Source: Bacilli bacterium (lineage in GTDB: Bacteria; Bacillota_I; Bacilli_A; RFN20; CAG-826). From it: a DNA stretch of 64,000 nt. The stretch covers positions 248,001 to 312,000 of the forward strand of contig DAOKYO010000001.1 of the NCBI GenBank assembly GCA_035326105.1, given 5' to 3'. The notes below the pieces were generated by a model that worked only from the letters and a program-made list of their open reading frames with translations, was not told the DNA's origin and made no database searches. Every line of letters begins with the position of its first letter. The stretch's first letter is position 1. Position numbers and translations under genes: made by a program. This document shows positions 53,489 to 62,921 of the stretch, piece by piece.

Positions 53489-55660
53489 ATGAAAATAAAA
53501 CTTAATGATATCTCAAAAATGTTCGGTGATGGAGAAGGTATTGTTAAAGCAATTGACCATGTAAGTTATTTGTTCGATGATACTGGACTATATTTCATCA
53601 CTGGCAAGTCGGGTTCTGGTAAGTCGACTCTCCTTAATATCATTGGTGGCGAAGAGGAGCCGACGAACGGAACAGTCGTGTTTGATAGATCTGATTTCGA
53701 TCCTACCAAGGAAATTGCTTATGTCTTTCAAGATGAGAATTTAATCTTCTCCTTGTCCTTGATTGACAATCTACGCATTGTTTCTGGTTCGGATGCTGAA
53801 ATAAAAAAAGTTCTTAAAGAAGTTCGACTTAACAAACCATTTGGTACCCATGTTAACCTCCTTTCAAAAGGTGAACGTGCCCGATTATCAATCGCAAGAG
53901 CCGTTCTTCAAAAGACACCGATTATTCTTCTTGATGAGCCAACAGGAAATCTTGATGCGGAAAATTCGCGGCAAGTATATGAAATTCTTCGTGGTTTAGC
54001 CAAAGAGAAAATAATCATCGTTGTTTCTCATGATGAAGCGACGGCAATGAAGTTCGGTGATCGAGTTATCATCCTGCAGGATGGTCATTTGGTGGAAGAG
54101 AAGGTCTTGCACCAAAAGGGAGGCCGTGATGTCGGAATAAGTCCATGGGGGGAAAAAACCGACGGACAGCTCTCAAAGCGAATAATGTTCAAATATATCT
54201 TTAGTAGATTTGGACAAAAAAAATATAAATTAGTTTTCTCTTTTCTTAGTTTATTTATTTCTTCTATCCTCTTGTTTGTTAGTTTTAACGTTGTTTTTTA
54301 TGATCAAGAGGGTCTTTTGAAACGGGCAATTGATGCGTCCGATGTTAATCTATATCAAGTGTTTCAATACAATCAGGATGATAATAGTATTCCTTTAGGC
54401 AATGGTCGGGAATTCTTTATTAGGCTTACCTCTCAAATTGACGAAGAGCCATTAAAGTCATCTCTTATTGAGGCAGATGGCAACAACCTGCAGTTATTTT
54501 TCGGGTCAGAAATTAATATATTTGATCAAAGCATCGTCCTTTCAGATGGTGAAATTGGCATATCCGATTATGTGGCGGATACAAGCAACTATGCTTTAAA
54601 TCAAAATGTAACCATTCTTGGAAAAAGTTTTGTAATATCACATATAGTGCAGACGGATTACAAAGTAAATGAAGCAAAGTATTCACATTCTGAATTTATC
54701 GATTTAGCGGCAACTGATTATAGTTTCGCCTGCATTAATGATTCTCAATATGTTGAATTAACAAAGCTAACCGGAATCACTGCTCTCGACTATGTATCAT
54801 CAATAAATAGCAGTCATATCGTTAATTATTCTTTATCAGGAATGGAAGATTATGTTGATGGTAGAGCACCGCTTGAATCCTCTGAAATAACTGTTTCGCA
54901 GAGATATGTCGATAATTATTTTTCTGGTAATAATGCTGCTGTTCTCAACCAAGATTTTACCTTATCATCTTCTCGAACGATGAACTATGATTTGAGTGCT
55001 TATTTTGCCAAATTTAAAATAGTAGGAGTTTATGATGATGATCAGCAGGATAGCACAATATTTGTTAGCAACTCATTTTATAACCGAATTGAAATTCCAA
55101 TTTTATATGATGGAGCGACTCAATTTTATATCCGTAACCAGGATTTGCCGTCGGTTGTAAGCGAAATAGCGAGCGGAGCCTATATTTTAAGCGCTCCTTC
55201 AATTGATCCAATTCAAAATGGAATGTATGTCCTAGGCGTACTTCATAACATATCAGATATTTTTATTTCCATAGGCTTTGCCTTATTAACTTTATCGTTT
55301 GCCATTATCTTAAATTACTCGTATGGAAACATTAAAACGAGTGAAAAAGATATATGCTTACTAAAGACTTTGGGTGTGAAGAAGTGGGTTATCCGCGGAA
55401 TATTTGTTACGATGAACCTTTTAATCTCCTTGGTGGTGTTTGTTCTTGCCACTTTACTTGGTTCATTCGTTACCGTCCACTTAGCAAATTATTTTGCCCG
55501 AACCTACTTCCTCACATTCTCGGTACTTACAAACAGCCTATATTCGTTTCTTTTAACTTTCATTTTGCTGCTAGTCATTCCCTTTTTAATATCGATTTTA
55601 TCGGTTAGAAAGATAGATAAATGCACAATTGCTAATGTTTTTAAACGAAATTTAGCATAA
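53489..55660 (+). CDS. ABC ATPase-permease fusion (FtsX-type), partner of the peptidase
   Basis: 723 aa. Residues 1-220 form the ATPase with GKSGSGKSTLLNIIGG, YVFQDENL and IILLDEPTGNLD. The signature is LSKGERARLSIARAV instead of LSGGQ. A membrane helix at about 250-272, an extracellular part of about 310 residues and three C-terminal helices follow, with a divergent FtsX region (SEKDICLLKTLGVKKWVIRG). The organisation matches the MacB-like protein at 40102, but the sequence is only distantly similar. No ribosome-binding site is seen; translation likely depends on the peptidase gene. Confidence 0.83.
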   Translation: MKIKLNDISKMFGDGEGIVKAIDHVSYLFDDTGLYFITGKSGSGKSTLLNIIGGEEEPTNGTVVFDRSDFDPTKEIAYVFQDENLIFSLSLIDNLRIVSGSDAEIKKVLKEVRLNKPFGTHVNLLSKGERARLSIARAVLQKTPIILLDEPTGNLDAENSRQVYEILRGLAKEKIIIVVSHDEATAMKFGDRVIILQDGHLVEEKVLHQKGGRDVGISPWGEKTDGQLSKRIMFKYIFSRFGQKKYKLVFSFLSLFISSILLFVSFNVVFYDQEGLLKRAIDASDVNLYQVFQYNQDDNSIPLGNGREFFIRLTSQIDEEPLKSSLIEADGNNLQLFFGSEINIFDQSIVLSDGEIGISDYVADTSNYALNQNVTILGKSFVISHIVQTDYKVNEAKYSHSEFIDLAATDYSFACINDSQYVELTKLTGITALDYVSSINSSHIVNYSLSGMEDYVDGRAPLESSEITVSQRYVDNYFSGNNAAVLNQDFTLSSSRTMNYDLSAYFAKFKIVGVYDDDQQDSTIFVSNSFYNRIEIPILYDGATQFYIRNQDLPSVVSEIASGAYILSAPSIDPIQNGMYVLGVLHNISDIFISIGFALLTLSFAIILNYSYGNIKTSEKDICLLKTLGVKKWVIRGIFVTMNLLISLVVFVLATLLGSFVTVHLANYFARTYFLTFSVLTNSLYSFLLTFILLLVIPFLISILSVRKIDKCTIANVFKRNLA

Positions 55661-55701
55661 GTGGTTATTTTGTCAGTATTATTTACTATAATATTGGCAT
55701 T

Positions 55702-56235
55702 ATGAAATATACGAACGCGCGGTTGGTGAACGATATAAAAAAGGGAGACGAAAGTGCCTTTGATTATATTTACCTTGAATATGGCCGTTTGGTTTTCCAT
55801 GTTGTTCTTCCTATCGTGGGCAATTATGAGTTAACGAAAGACTTGGTTCAGGAAACCTTCACTAGGTTTTATGCCTCGCGCGAGTTGTTGAATCCGAAGA
55901 AGAATGTTAAGTATTACTTATTGGCGATTGCTAAAAATTTGGCCTTAGAAATAGTAAAAAGCAGACGCGAACAGGAAGAACTCAATGAGGAAGAGATTGA
56001 GGATGGGGAAAGCGGCATTCAACGTTACGAATCCTTCGATGAAATGATGGATAAGTTTCGGAAAGTGCTGACGGATGATGAGATTGACATCGTGGTTTTG
56101 CATTTAAGCGATGACATGAAGTTTAAGGATATCGCCATGGTAAAAAATGCGACGCTTAGTTCAGTTACAAGCAAGTATGATCGGGCGATTAAGAAGATAA
56201 AAAAATGCAATGAAAGGGAAAAAATCTATGAATAA
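55702..56235 (+). CDS. ECF-type sigma-70 family RNA polymerase sigma factor
   Basis: 177 aa. Region 2 covers residues 8-75 (SAFDYIYLEYGRLVFHVV, then TKDLVQETFTRFY). Region 4 is near the C-terminus (MKFKDIAMVKNATLSSVTSK). An acidic linker (EELNEEEIEDGE) joins them. It would direct transcription of a small regulon, perhaps including the peptidase/ABC genes before it. It overlaps the next gene by 8 bases, the usual sigma/anti-sigma arrangement. Confidence 0.85.
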   Translation: MKYTNARLVNDIKKGDESAFDYIYLEYGRLVFHVVLPIVGNYELTKDLVQETFTRFYASRELLNPKKNVKYYLLAIAKNLALEIVKSRREQEELNEEEIEDGESGIQRYESFDEMMDKFRKVLTDDEIDIVVLHLSDDMKFKDIAMVKNATLSSVTSKYDRAIKKIKKCNEREKIYE

Positions 56236-56785
56236 GAAAGTAAGGGACTTTCTCGACGATTATAATACGACATTTGCCTTTGAGCCGGATTTGGCTTCGG
56301 TAAAAAAAGGAATGACTTTTTCCAATCCTCCGAGCAAAAAAAAGACGTGGCCTTTAATGGGGAAAATCGGTCTAGCCTTCGCTGGCTTGGTTGGAGTGTT
56401 TTCGGGGGGATATTTTTTAGGACAAGCTTTTGCCCCCACACCGATGGCTTCTTCACGGGCTAGTCAATATCTGGCAATGAACTTTGAAACCTACCTGGAT
56501 AAACCGATTTATAGCGTTCAAAAAGATGACACTTACGTCAGTTTATATTTTGCAAAAGAAGATAGTCAGTATTTCCTCGTATTTGATTTTTATTCGCCGT
56601 TATTGGCGACGGCCACCTTTTCTTATGATGCGACAAGTTATCAGACAAAAAGCAATAACGAAATAAGCGAGCTGGCCATCGAAGAAAATGACTTCAATAT
56701 GAGCATCACTTTTAAAGAGAGCATCACTGTCTTTTATACGAGCAGTTTCGCGTTTGTCTTCGGCGATTATTCGGCTTTACTTTGA
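56228..56785 (+). CDS. Single-pass membrane protein, probable anti-sigma factor
   Basis: 185 aa from the ATG at 56228 (AAGGGA upstream). A cytoplasmic N-terminal segment of about 45 residues is followed by one membrane helix (IGLAFAGLVGVFSGGYFLG) and an extracellular strand-rich domain. There is no HxxxCxxC zinc anti-sigma motif. The role is inferred from its overlap with the sigma gene and its topology. Its 3' end overlaps convergent mscL by 19 bases. Confidence 0.6.
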   Translation: MNKKVRDFLDDYNTTFAFEPDLASVKKGMTFSNPPSKKKTWPLMGKIGLAFAGLVGVFSGGYFLGQAFAPTPMASSRASQYLAMNFETYLDKPIYSVQKDDTYVSLYFAKEDSQYFLVFDFYSPLLATATFSYDATSYQTKSNNEISELAIEENDFNMSITFKESITVFYTSSFAFVFGDYSALL

Positions 56786-57297
56786 TCTTTACTAGAAGCG
56801 GATTCTCCATCCGCTTTTTCTTTTAGTAAATCGCGTATTTCTTGAAGCAGGATAACGTCCTGAGGAACGGTGGCGGCATCAACTTTAATTTCCTCTTCAT
56901 TAAGCGTTTCTCCGGCTTGCTTTTTCTTGTTGATTTTAGCAATCAGTTCGGCGCGCTTGTTGGCCGAAGCAGTTGCCACTTTTATGATTACAAATAAAAC
57001 AAAAGCAATCATCAGAAAATCGATAATCGACTGAATGAAGATGCCGTATGTAAGGACCACCGCCGCCTTATCAATGATTACTTCCGCGCCTTCAAGGTGC
57101 GTAACCGCCGGCCGCAATGTCACCGACCAATCGGTTACATCCGCTTTTACCAACAGCGAAATCAAAGGGGTAATAATATCGGTTACAAATGAAGAAACGA
57201 TGGCCTTAAAAGCGGCGCCGATAATGACACCGACAGCCATATCCAATACATTCCCCCGTGAAATAAAGGCTTTAAAGTCCGACCAAAACTTTTTCAT
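56767..57297 (-). CDS. mscL: Large-conductance mechanosensitive channel MscL
   Basis: 176 aa. The N-terminal helix and TM1 are typical: FKAFISRGNVLDMAVGVIIG, then AAFKAIVSSFVTDIITPLI; TM2 lies near residues 85-108. A highly charged C-terminal tail is about 40 residues longer than in E. coli. It opens under membrane tension to release solutes. It is convergent with the anti-sigma-like gene. Confidence 0.96.
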   Translation of the reverse strand: MKKFWSDFKAFISRGNVLDMAVGVIIGAAFKAIVSSFVTDIITPLISLLVKADVTDWSVTLRPAVTHLEGAEVIIDKAAVVLTYGIFIQSIIDFLMIAFVLFVIIKVATASANKRAELIAKINKKKQAGETLNEEEIKVDAATVPQDVILLQEIRDLLKEKADGESASSKDQSKAE

Positions 57298-57353
57298 ATT
57301 TTTTCCTCACTTATTACTATTAATTTTACTTTAATTTCCAATTTTGGAAAACA

Positions 57354-57387
57354 TAAAAAAACGCGGTTTCATAATTTGACCGCGTTT
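57354..57387 (-). terminator. Terminator after degV
   Basis: ACGCGGT (57361-57367) and ACCGCGT (57379-57385) arms. On the minus strand the hairpin is followed by T residues (complement of the A-run at 57355-57360). Confidence 0.8.
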
Positions 57388-57395
57388 CTTTATGC

Positions 57396-58268
57396 TTAAT
57401 TATCCAATCCGTTTTTGACTTTACGAATGTAGAGGATACCAATCGTTCCGACTCCACAATGACTGGCGATAACCGATCCCGCTTTAGAGCAAACGATAGT
57501 TTTGGGGTCCACCAATTTAGAAAGTTCCTCAAAATAGTATTTTTCTGCCTCTTCGGCAACCACGGAAGTAATGATTACCCGTTCAGGACGAATCCCCTCC
57601 GCTAAATGTTTTTTAAAAATGTCTAACTGATGGTCAAGAGCCCGAATAATCTTTCCTTTTGGGGTAGCGGCAACATCCATCTTTCCGTCATTAACAACAA
57701 TGAAAGGGTGAGCGCGAAGCATTCTTCCAAAGAAAAACTTTGCCCCGCTTAAACGTCCGCCCTTATAGAGGTAATCGAGATTATCAACGATAAATTGCGC
57801 GCGGACATTCGGTACCAGTTCTTCAACGGAAGAAGCTATTTCCGAAAGCGTTTTTCCTTCTTCCCGTAAACGGACCGCCTCTAAAGTCAAAAGTCCGCTG
57901 CCACTGCTGAGATTCTTTGAATCCACCAAGGCAATTCGTCCTTCGGTAAATTCTTGTCGGGCGATGGTTGCGCTTTGGAAGGTGCTAGAAAATCCCGAGC
58001 CAATACCGGTGTAAAAAATATCGTAATCTTCATCAATGTACTTTTTAAATACTTGATTAAAAATCTCGGGTCCGGTAGCACTCGTTTTGGGCATAATGCC
58101 GGTGGCTTTTTCTTTGGCGAATAATTCGGGTACAGTTATTTCTACGCCATCAGCGAAGGTTTCCTCACCGAAAGATACATATAAGGGAACGATAGTAATA
58201 TCGTATTTTTGAATAAGCTCAGGTGGAATGTCACAAGTAGAATCAGTAATGATTTTAATTTTTCGCAT
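57396..58268 (-). CDS. DegV-family fatty-acid-binding protein
   Basis: 290 aa from the ATG at 58268, which has AGGAG seven bases upstream. It begins MRKIKIITDSTCDIPPELI and contains KTSATGPE, then SSGSGLLTLEA in the second half, the DegV fold. Members bind fatty acids and (FakB) deliver them to the kinase FakA. No fakA-like gene is beside it, so the specific role is open. Confidence 0.93.
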   Translation of the reverse strand: MRKIKIITDSTCDIPPELIQKYDITIVPLYVSFGEETFADGVEITVPELFAKEKATGIMPKTSATGPEIFNQVFKKYIDEDYDIFYTGIGSGFSSTFQSATIARQEFTEGRIALVDSKNLSSGSGLLTLEAVRLREEGKTLSEIASSVEELVPNVRAQFIVDNLDYLYKGGRLSGAKFFFGRMLRAHPFIVVNDGKMDVAATPKGKIIRALDHQLDIFKKHLAEGIRPERVIITSVVAEEAEKYYFEELSKLVDPKTIVCSKAGSVIASHCGVGTIGILYIRKVKNGLDN

Positions 58269-58351
58269 AGATCCGCTCCTCAAGATAAAAGTATTATATC
58301 AAAAGTCACTCATTTTTAATAAATAAAGCGTATTGTTTTTTCAATTATGAG

Positions 58352-58381
58352 AAAAATCCCCGCCTTAAATTAGACGGGGAT
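58352..58381 (-). terminator. Terminator after tldE
   Basis: ATCCCCG and CGGGGAT arms (7 bases, 12-base loop); on the minus strand TTTTT-like sequence follows. Confidence 0.78.
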
Positions 58382-58387
58382 CAGTTT

Positions 58388-59710
58388 TTATTTTCCGGAA
58401 ATGGCTAGTTTGCTGACAAGAATTGATGGGGTGTTGGTGGAACTAAGTTGAAGCTCGCTGTTATTGGCTACCTCTTTGACGTTCTTAAACATCTCCACTA
58501 AATTGCCGGCGACGGTAATAAGATTAACGGGTTCGGCTAATTTGCCGTCCCGAATCATAAATCCGCTTGCTTGAAGGGAGAAGTTTCCGCTCCGGGGGTT
58601 GAGACCAGCATGTAGTCCCTGAACCTCAGTCAAGTAAACACCCTCTTTGATTTTGCCTAAAACCTCATCTTCGCTCTTTCGGCCGGGTTTAATGGTTAAG
58701 CCAAAGAATCCAATTCCGATTTTTGCCCCGCCCTGCTGACCGTTGCCGGTGCTTTCAACGCCGTCTTTGGCCGCGGTACCTAGATTATAGGCAAATTGCT
58801 TAAGAACACCTTTATCAACGAAGGTCTTTTTATAGGTAGCAACGCCCTCGCTATCAAAATAGGTATAGAAGACATTTTTGGCTAAGGGATCTTCAATAAT
58901 GGTGATTTTTTTGGAAGCGACAACTTGGTTTACTTTACCTTCAAATAATGAAGTGTGCTTTTGTACGAGCTCGGCACTGGCATTACTCATATATGCGCTG
59001 AGAAGACTCGCCGTTACCCGCGGATTTAACACAACCGGGTATTTTTTGCTCTTACAGGGCGCTCCGCCTAACTTGCTGACGGCATTTTTAACCACTTCGG
59101 CGACAAATTGATCAAGATCGAATTCTTGAGGATTGTTGCCGAGATAAATCTTATATCCGGTTTTAGTATCACCCTTGTCTTTGACAATAACCGAAGCATA
59201 AATGACAAAGTAATTTCTTTTTTCTTTCAGCTTCAAGCCGAAGGAATTCATTTTAATACTCTCGTCCATCGACTCGGAGTATTGAACTTCCTCAACATCG
59301 CTGATCCGCGAATCGGCTTTTTTAAGATGATCTTCAATTTTGAGTAAAAGCGCAATCTTATCTTCGGTTGACCACGCTTCAATCGCGGGATTGAACATAT
59401 TCTTCCGTTTATATTGTTTTGATCCAGGAAATATAATCGCAGGCGTTTCCTCTTCGTTAACTTTAGCGTTTTCCTTTATTTCCTCGACGAGATAAGCTGG
59501 GGTGCAGGCTTCAATTTTTTCCGATGAAGCCGAACCAAACTTGCCGTTATAGATACCCCGGGCCGCGATTACCTTCGCATCAGCGACGGAGAATTGGGAC
59601 ACTTCACCATGAAAAACCGAAATATTCAAATCCCGTCCGGCATGATAATTGAGTTCCAATGAATCAAGCCCTTGGGCCTGACCGATTTCAAAAAATTTCT
59701 TGAAGTTCAT
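58388..59710 (-). CDS. tldE: TldE/PmbA-family metalloprotease subunit
   Basis: 440 aa. It begins MNFKKFFEIGQAQGLDSLEL and has the NYHAGRDLNISVFHGEVSQF segment and a Gly/Asn-rich C-terminal half (ESTGNGQQGGAKIG). TldE pairs with TldD to form a peptidase that degrades unfolded peptides and matures some peptide antibiotics. TldE lacks the HExxxH motif, as here. It overlaps tldD by 4 bases. Confidence 0.92.
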   Translation of the reverse strand: MNFKKFFEIGQAQGLDSLELNYHAGRDLNISVFHGEVSQFSVADAKVIAARGIYNGKFGSASSEKIEACTPAYLVEEIKENAKVNEEETPAIIFPGSKQYKRKNMFNPAIEAWSTEDKIALLLKIEDHLKKADSRISDVEEVQYSESMDESIKMNSFGLKLKEKRNYFVIYASVIVKDKGDTKTGYKIYLGNNPQEFDLDQFVAEVVKNAVSKLGGAPCKSKKYPVVLNPRVTASLLSAYMSNASAELVQKHTSLFEGKVNQVVASKKITIIEDPLAKNVFYTYFDSEGVATYKKTFVDKGVLKQFAYNLGTAAKDGVESTGNGQQGGAKIGIGFFGLTIKPGRKSEDEVLGKIKEGVYLTEVQGLHAGLNPRSGNFSLQASGFMIRDGKLAEPVNLITVAGNLVEMFKNVKEVANNSELQLSSTNTPSILVSKLAISGK

Positions 59711-61104
59711 TTTAACTCTCCTCCGTTACCACCGACGGTAATTTCATTGACGCGGATTGTCGGCTGACCGACATCAACCGGAATTGAACCGGATACCGAG
59801 CCGCACATTCCTTGAGCCCGCTCAAGGTCATTGGCGACCATATCGATATGCTTGAGAATATCGCTGCCGTTGCCAATTAGAGTGGCCCCCTTGACCTGTT
59901 CGGCAACTTTGCCATCACGGATGATATAGGCTTCATCCGCCGCAAAGTTAAAGTCACCAGTCGCGGGATTTACTGAACCGCCGCCAAGTGATTTGGCATA
60001 TAAGCCAAGCTTGACCGAAGCAATAATCTCTTCAGGGGTCGATTTGCCACTGTCGATATAGGTGTTTGTCATTCTTGATGTCGGCTCATAACGATAACTT
60101 TCTCTACGGGAAGAGCCAGTTGATTTGGCATCCATTCTCCGCCCGTTGAAGGGGTCGACCATATAGCTGGTAAGAATTCCATCCTTAATAAGGACATTCT
60201 TTTGGCAAGGAGTTCCCTCATCGTCAATATTTCCGCTTCCCCAGCCATTTTCAATCGTGCCATCATCAATGGCCGTAACTACCGGGTTAGCAATCTGCTC
60301 GCCCTTCTTACCGGCAAAGATCGAAAATCCTTTTGAAACCGAAGTGGCTTCCAACGGATGGCCGCAAGATTCATGGAAGATTACCCCGCCAAAACCGTTA
60401 CCGATAACCACCGGCATTTTGCCACTTGGACAATCGACGGCTTTCAATGTTTTAATAGCTTTCTCAGCTGTTTCCTCGGCTAGCTTTTTTACCTTTACCA
60501 CATCGGTAAAATACTCAAAACCGGCCTGCGCGCCCGGCCCGCTGAAGGAAGTTTCCATACCATCAGCGCTACCCGCGACCGCAGCCATAGTGAAGCGATT
60601 TCTTTCCCGAGAATCGGACAACTCCTTACCATCGGAATTAAAGATGGTAACTTCTTTATGTTCTTCAACCAAAGAAGTGATACTTCTCACGATTTCCTTC
60701 CCGACTTCGCTCATAATATTTGAGCATTCTTTAAGCAAAGAAATCTTTTCTTCTCGACTCACATCTTTGGTCGATCTTCTCGGCAGATGATGAGTTTTAC
60801 TGCGAACTTTTTTAATTTGGCTTACTGAGACTTTCTGTTTTTCATTAAAAGAGGCGGCGAGAGTTGATGCTAGATCAACCAAGCCTTTCTTACTAAGATC
60901 GTTAGTAGAGCCGTAGACACTTTTGAATCCGTTTAATAGACGAATCCCCGCGCCATATGTCGTATCGGTGCTTGTGCCCTGCGTTTTACCGTTTTCCACC
61001 CGAAGTACGCTGCTATTTACCTCTTCAAGATAAATCTCCGCGAAATCGGCGCCGGTTGCAAGACCTGCATTCAATACTTGGAGCGCTAATGATTTGGAAA
61101 TCAT
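59707..61104 (-). CDS. tldD: TldD-family zinc metalloprotease
   Basis: 465 aa. The zinc-binding HExxxH is in GGVIFHESCGHPLEATSV, with downstream RRMDAKSTGSSRRESY and the GGGSVNPATGDFNF segment. It is the catalytic partner of TldE, encoded in an overlapping pair. GGAGG precedes the ATG. Confidence 0.95.
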   Translation of the reverse strand: MISKSLALQVLNAGLATGADFAEIYLEEVNSSVLRVENGKTQGTSTDTTYGAGIRLLNGFKSVYGSTNDLSKKGLVDLASTLAASFNEKQKVSVSQIKKVRSKTHHLPRRSTKDVSREEKISLLKECSNIMSEVGKEIVRSITSLVEEHKEVTIFNSDGKELSDSRERNRFTMAAVAGSADGMETSFSGPGAQAGFEYFTDVVKVKKLAEETAEKAIKTLKAVDCPSGKMPVVIGNGFGGVIFHESCGHPLEATSVSKGFSIFAGKKGEQIANPVVTAIDDGTIENGWGSGNIDDEGTPCQKNVLIKDGILTSYMVDPFNGRRMDAKSTGSSRRESYRYEPTSRMTNTYIDSGKSTPEEIIASVKLGLYAKSLGGGSVNPATGDFNFAADEAYIIRDGKVAEQVKGATLIGNGSDILKHIDMVANDLERAQGMCGSVSGSIPVDVGQPTIRVNEITVGGNGGELK

Positions 61105-61162
61105 GAATTTTCCTCCCGTATTTAATCCATATTTTTACGATTTACGTAGTATTTGAATTATA

Positions 61163-61192
61163 TTACAAAATAATAAGTTGATAAAGTATAAT
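61163..61192 (+). promoter_or_regulatory. Probable promoter of the 61208-63787 operon
   Basis: TTACAA (61163-61168), 18-base spacer, TATAAT (61187-61192), in the divergent gap with tldD. Confidence 0.45.
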
Positions 61193-61207
61193 ATCGGTGA
61201 GGTAAAT

Positions 61208-61837
61208 ATGAACTGGGAAGAACTTTTGTCTTCACTTCGCGCGGACTATCACGAAAAACAAATTCGTTTAACTCCCGATGAAGTAAAATTTATTGCCAAT
61301 AAAGATAGTCGGCAAGGCAAACTCATCGGCGTTTTTACGCGCGATTATTATCAACGGGAAAAACTGATTCGCGAAGGTGAGATTGTCTATTGCTATACCT
61401 ATAAAACGTATATTCCCGAAGGAAAAGCATCGCGCCCATACCCAAGTTGGTGTCTATTTTCTCCTTCCAAGAAGTTTGAATCGGAGCCGCTTCTTCTAGA
61501 AAAAGTGGCGGCCCGCCTTTTAGAATTTGCCGATGACGAATCACAAAGGGGAATTAAAAACCATCGTTTGCAAACGATGATAAAAGGGGAACTAAGCGAG
61601 CCGGCATATGTGACCCTTCCTTTGGAATTAACCGACAATCAGTTAGTATATTTACAGTACGTGAGTGTGAAAGAACAACATATTTATGATTTTTCACTGG
61701 GAATCAACCTTTTACTTATCCATCCGGCGGCCTCCAAGGAAGCAATTTATTTGCCCCGCCGTTACTGGACGGAAGAATATCGTGCATTCTATCATCATGA
61801 GGAGAGTAACAAACAACATGAGCAAGAAGGTAATTAG
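61208..61837 (+). CDS. Conserved-looking hypothetical protein
   Basis: 209 aa from the ATG at 61208 (GTGAGG upstream); ten upstream codons are discounted. It is soluble, without signal or membrane segments. It is rich in Tyr and charged residues (FTRDYYQREKLIREGEIVYC) and ends in HHEESNKQHEQEGN. No family is recognised. It overlaps the glycosyltransferase gene by 20 bases and so may act in the same lipid or envelope process. Confidence 0.75.
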   Translation: MNWEELLSSLRADYHEKQIRLTPDEVKFIANKDSRQGKLIGVFTRDYYQREKLIREGEIVYCYTYKTYIPEGKASRPYPSWCLFSPSKKFESEPLLLEKVAARLLEFADDESQRGIKNHRLQTMIKGELSEPAYVTLPLELTDNQLVYLQYVSVKEQHIYDFSLGINLLLIHPAASKEAIYLPRRYWTEEYRAFYHHEESNKQHEQEGN

Positions 61838-62921
61838 TGTCTTAAGTCGAGCCGATTCAGTTGATGGCCAAGGGGTCGGAAGCGCCTATGTGGAACAGGT
61901 AAATCTGTTGCAAAAAGGGGCTGGTGATCTTTTTGAAATGCGGATAAATAAAAAGGGAAAAGCGGATTTAATTCACGTCCATACGGTAAATCCGGAATTC
62001 TATCGCACTTTTGCCCGGGCGAAATGTCCGACGGTGATGTATTGCCACGTACTTCCAGATACGCTGGACGGGTCAATTAAACTGCCTAAACTTTTCTTTG
62101 GGATTTTTAAACGCTATTTAGTTAGCTTTTATACTCATGCCGATTACGTAGTCGTAGTCAATCCGATTTTTATTGAGCCATTGATTAAATTGGGGGTTGC
62201 CGGTGACCGAGTTGTCTATATTCCCAATTTTGTTGACCACGATACTTTTCGCCGCTTACCTGACGAGGAAAGAAACACAATCAGAAGGCGGTATGCGATT
62301 GATGAAAAGGCCTTCGTCGTTTTGGGCGTCGGCCAAGTTCAGACCCGCAAAGGGGTGAAAGATTTTGTTGAAGTGGCCAAAATGAATCCGACGATGCAAT
62401 TTGTTTGGGCGGGGGGCTTTTCCTTTAAAGGTATCACCGATGGTTATAAGGAATTGAAGGCAATAATGGATAATCCGCCATCGAACGTGAAATTTCTTGG
62501 CATTGTTCCAAGAAAAGATATGAATGAAATATATAATTTAGCCGATGTCCTGTTCATGCCGTCTTATAACGAGCTTTTCCCGATGGCAATTCTCGAAGCG
62601 GTCAACAGCAATACACCCTTGCTTCTGCGTGACTTAGATTTGTATAAGAATATTCTTTTTGGCGATTACCTTTCGGGAAATACCAATGAGGATTTTGCTT
62701 CTACTTTGAACAAGCTGGCTTCCGATTCTGCTTTCTTTCAAAAAGCCGAAGAATATTCAAAAAATATTGCCTCCTACTATACGGCTGAGCATGTGTTAAA
62801 GATTTGGATTGATTTTTATACCAAAGTTATCAACGATAAAGACAATATTTTAAAGACGAGAAAAGCGAGAATAAAAAAAGCCAAAGCGATTCAAAGACAA
62901 AATAGGAGAACTAAGCAATGA
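61818..62921 (+). CDS. GT4 glycosyltransferase, probable glycolipid synthase
   Basis: 367 aa from the ATG at 61818. A GT-B fold with N-terminal SADSVDGQGVGSAYVEQVNLL-type motif (residues 9-30), VVNPIFIEPLIKLGV, VVYIPNFVDHDTF and the C-terminal nucleotide-sugar motif SYNELFPMAILEAV (EX7E). The N-terminal pattern recalls diglucosyl-diacylglycerol synthases of Acholeplasma and streptococci (alDGS/CpoA type), which add a second glucose to membrane glucolipid. The exact sugar and acceptor are inferred, not shown. It overlaps both neighbours. Confidence 0.75.
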   Translation: MSKKVISVLSRADSVDGQGVGSAYVEQVNLLQKGAGDLFEMRINKKGKADLIHVHTVNPEFYRTFARAKCPTVMYCHVLPDTLDGSIKLPKLFFGIFKRYLVSFYTHADYVVVVNPIFIEPLIKLGVAGDRVVYIPNFVDHDTFRRLPDEERNTIRRRYAIDEKAFVVLGVGQVQTRKGVKDFVEVAKMNPTMQFVWAGGFSFKGITDGYKELKAIMDNPPSNVKFLGIVPRKDMNEIYNLADVLFMPSYNELFPMAILEAVNSNTPLLLRDLDLYKNILFGDYLSGNTNEDFASTLNKLASDSAFFQKAEEYSKNIASYYTAEHVLKIWIDFYTKVINDKDNILKTRKARIKKAKAIQRQNRRTKQ

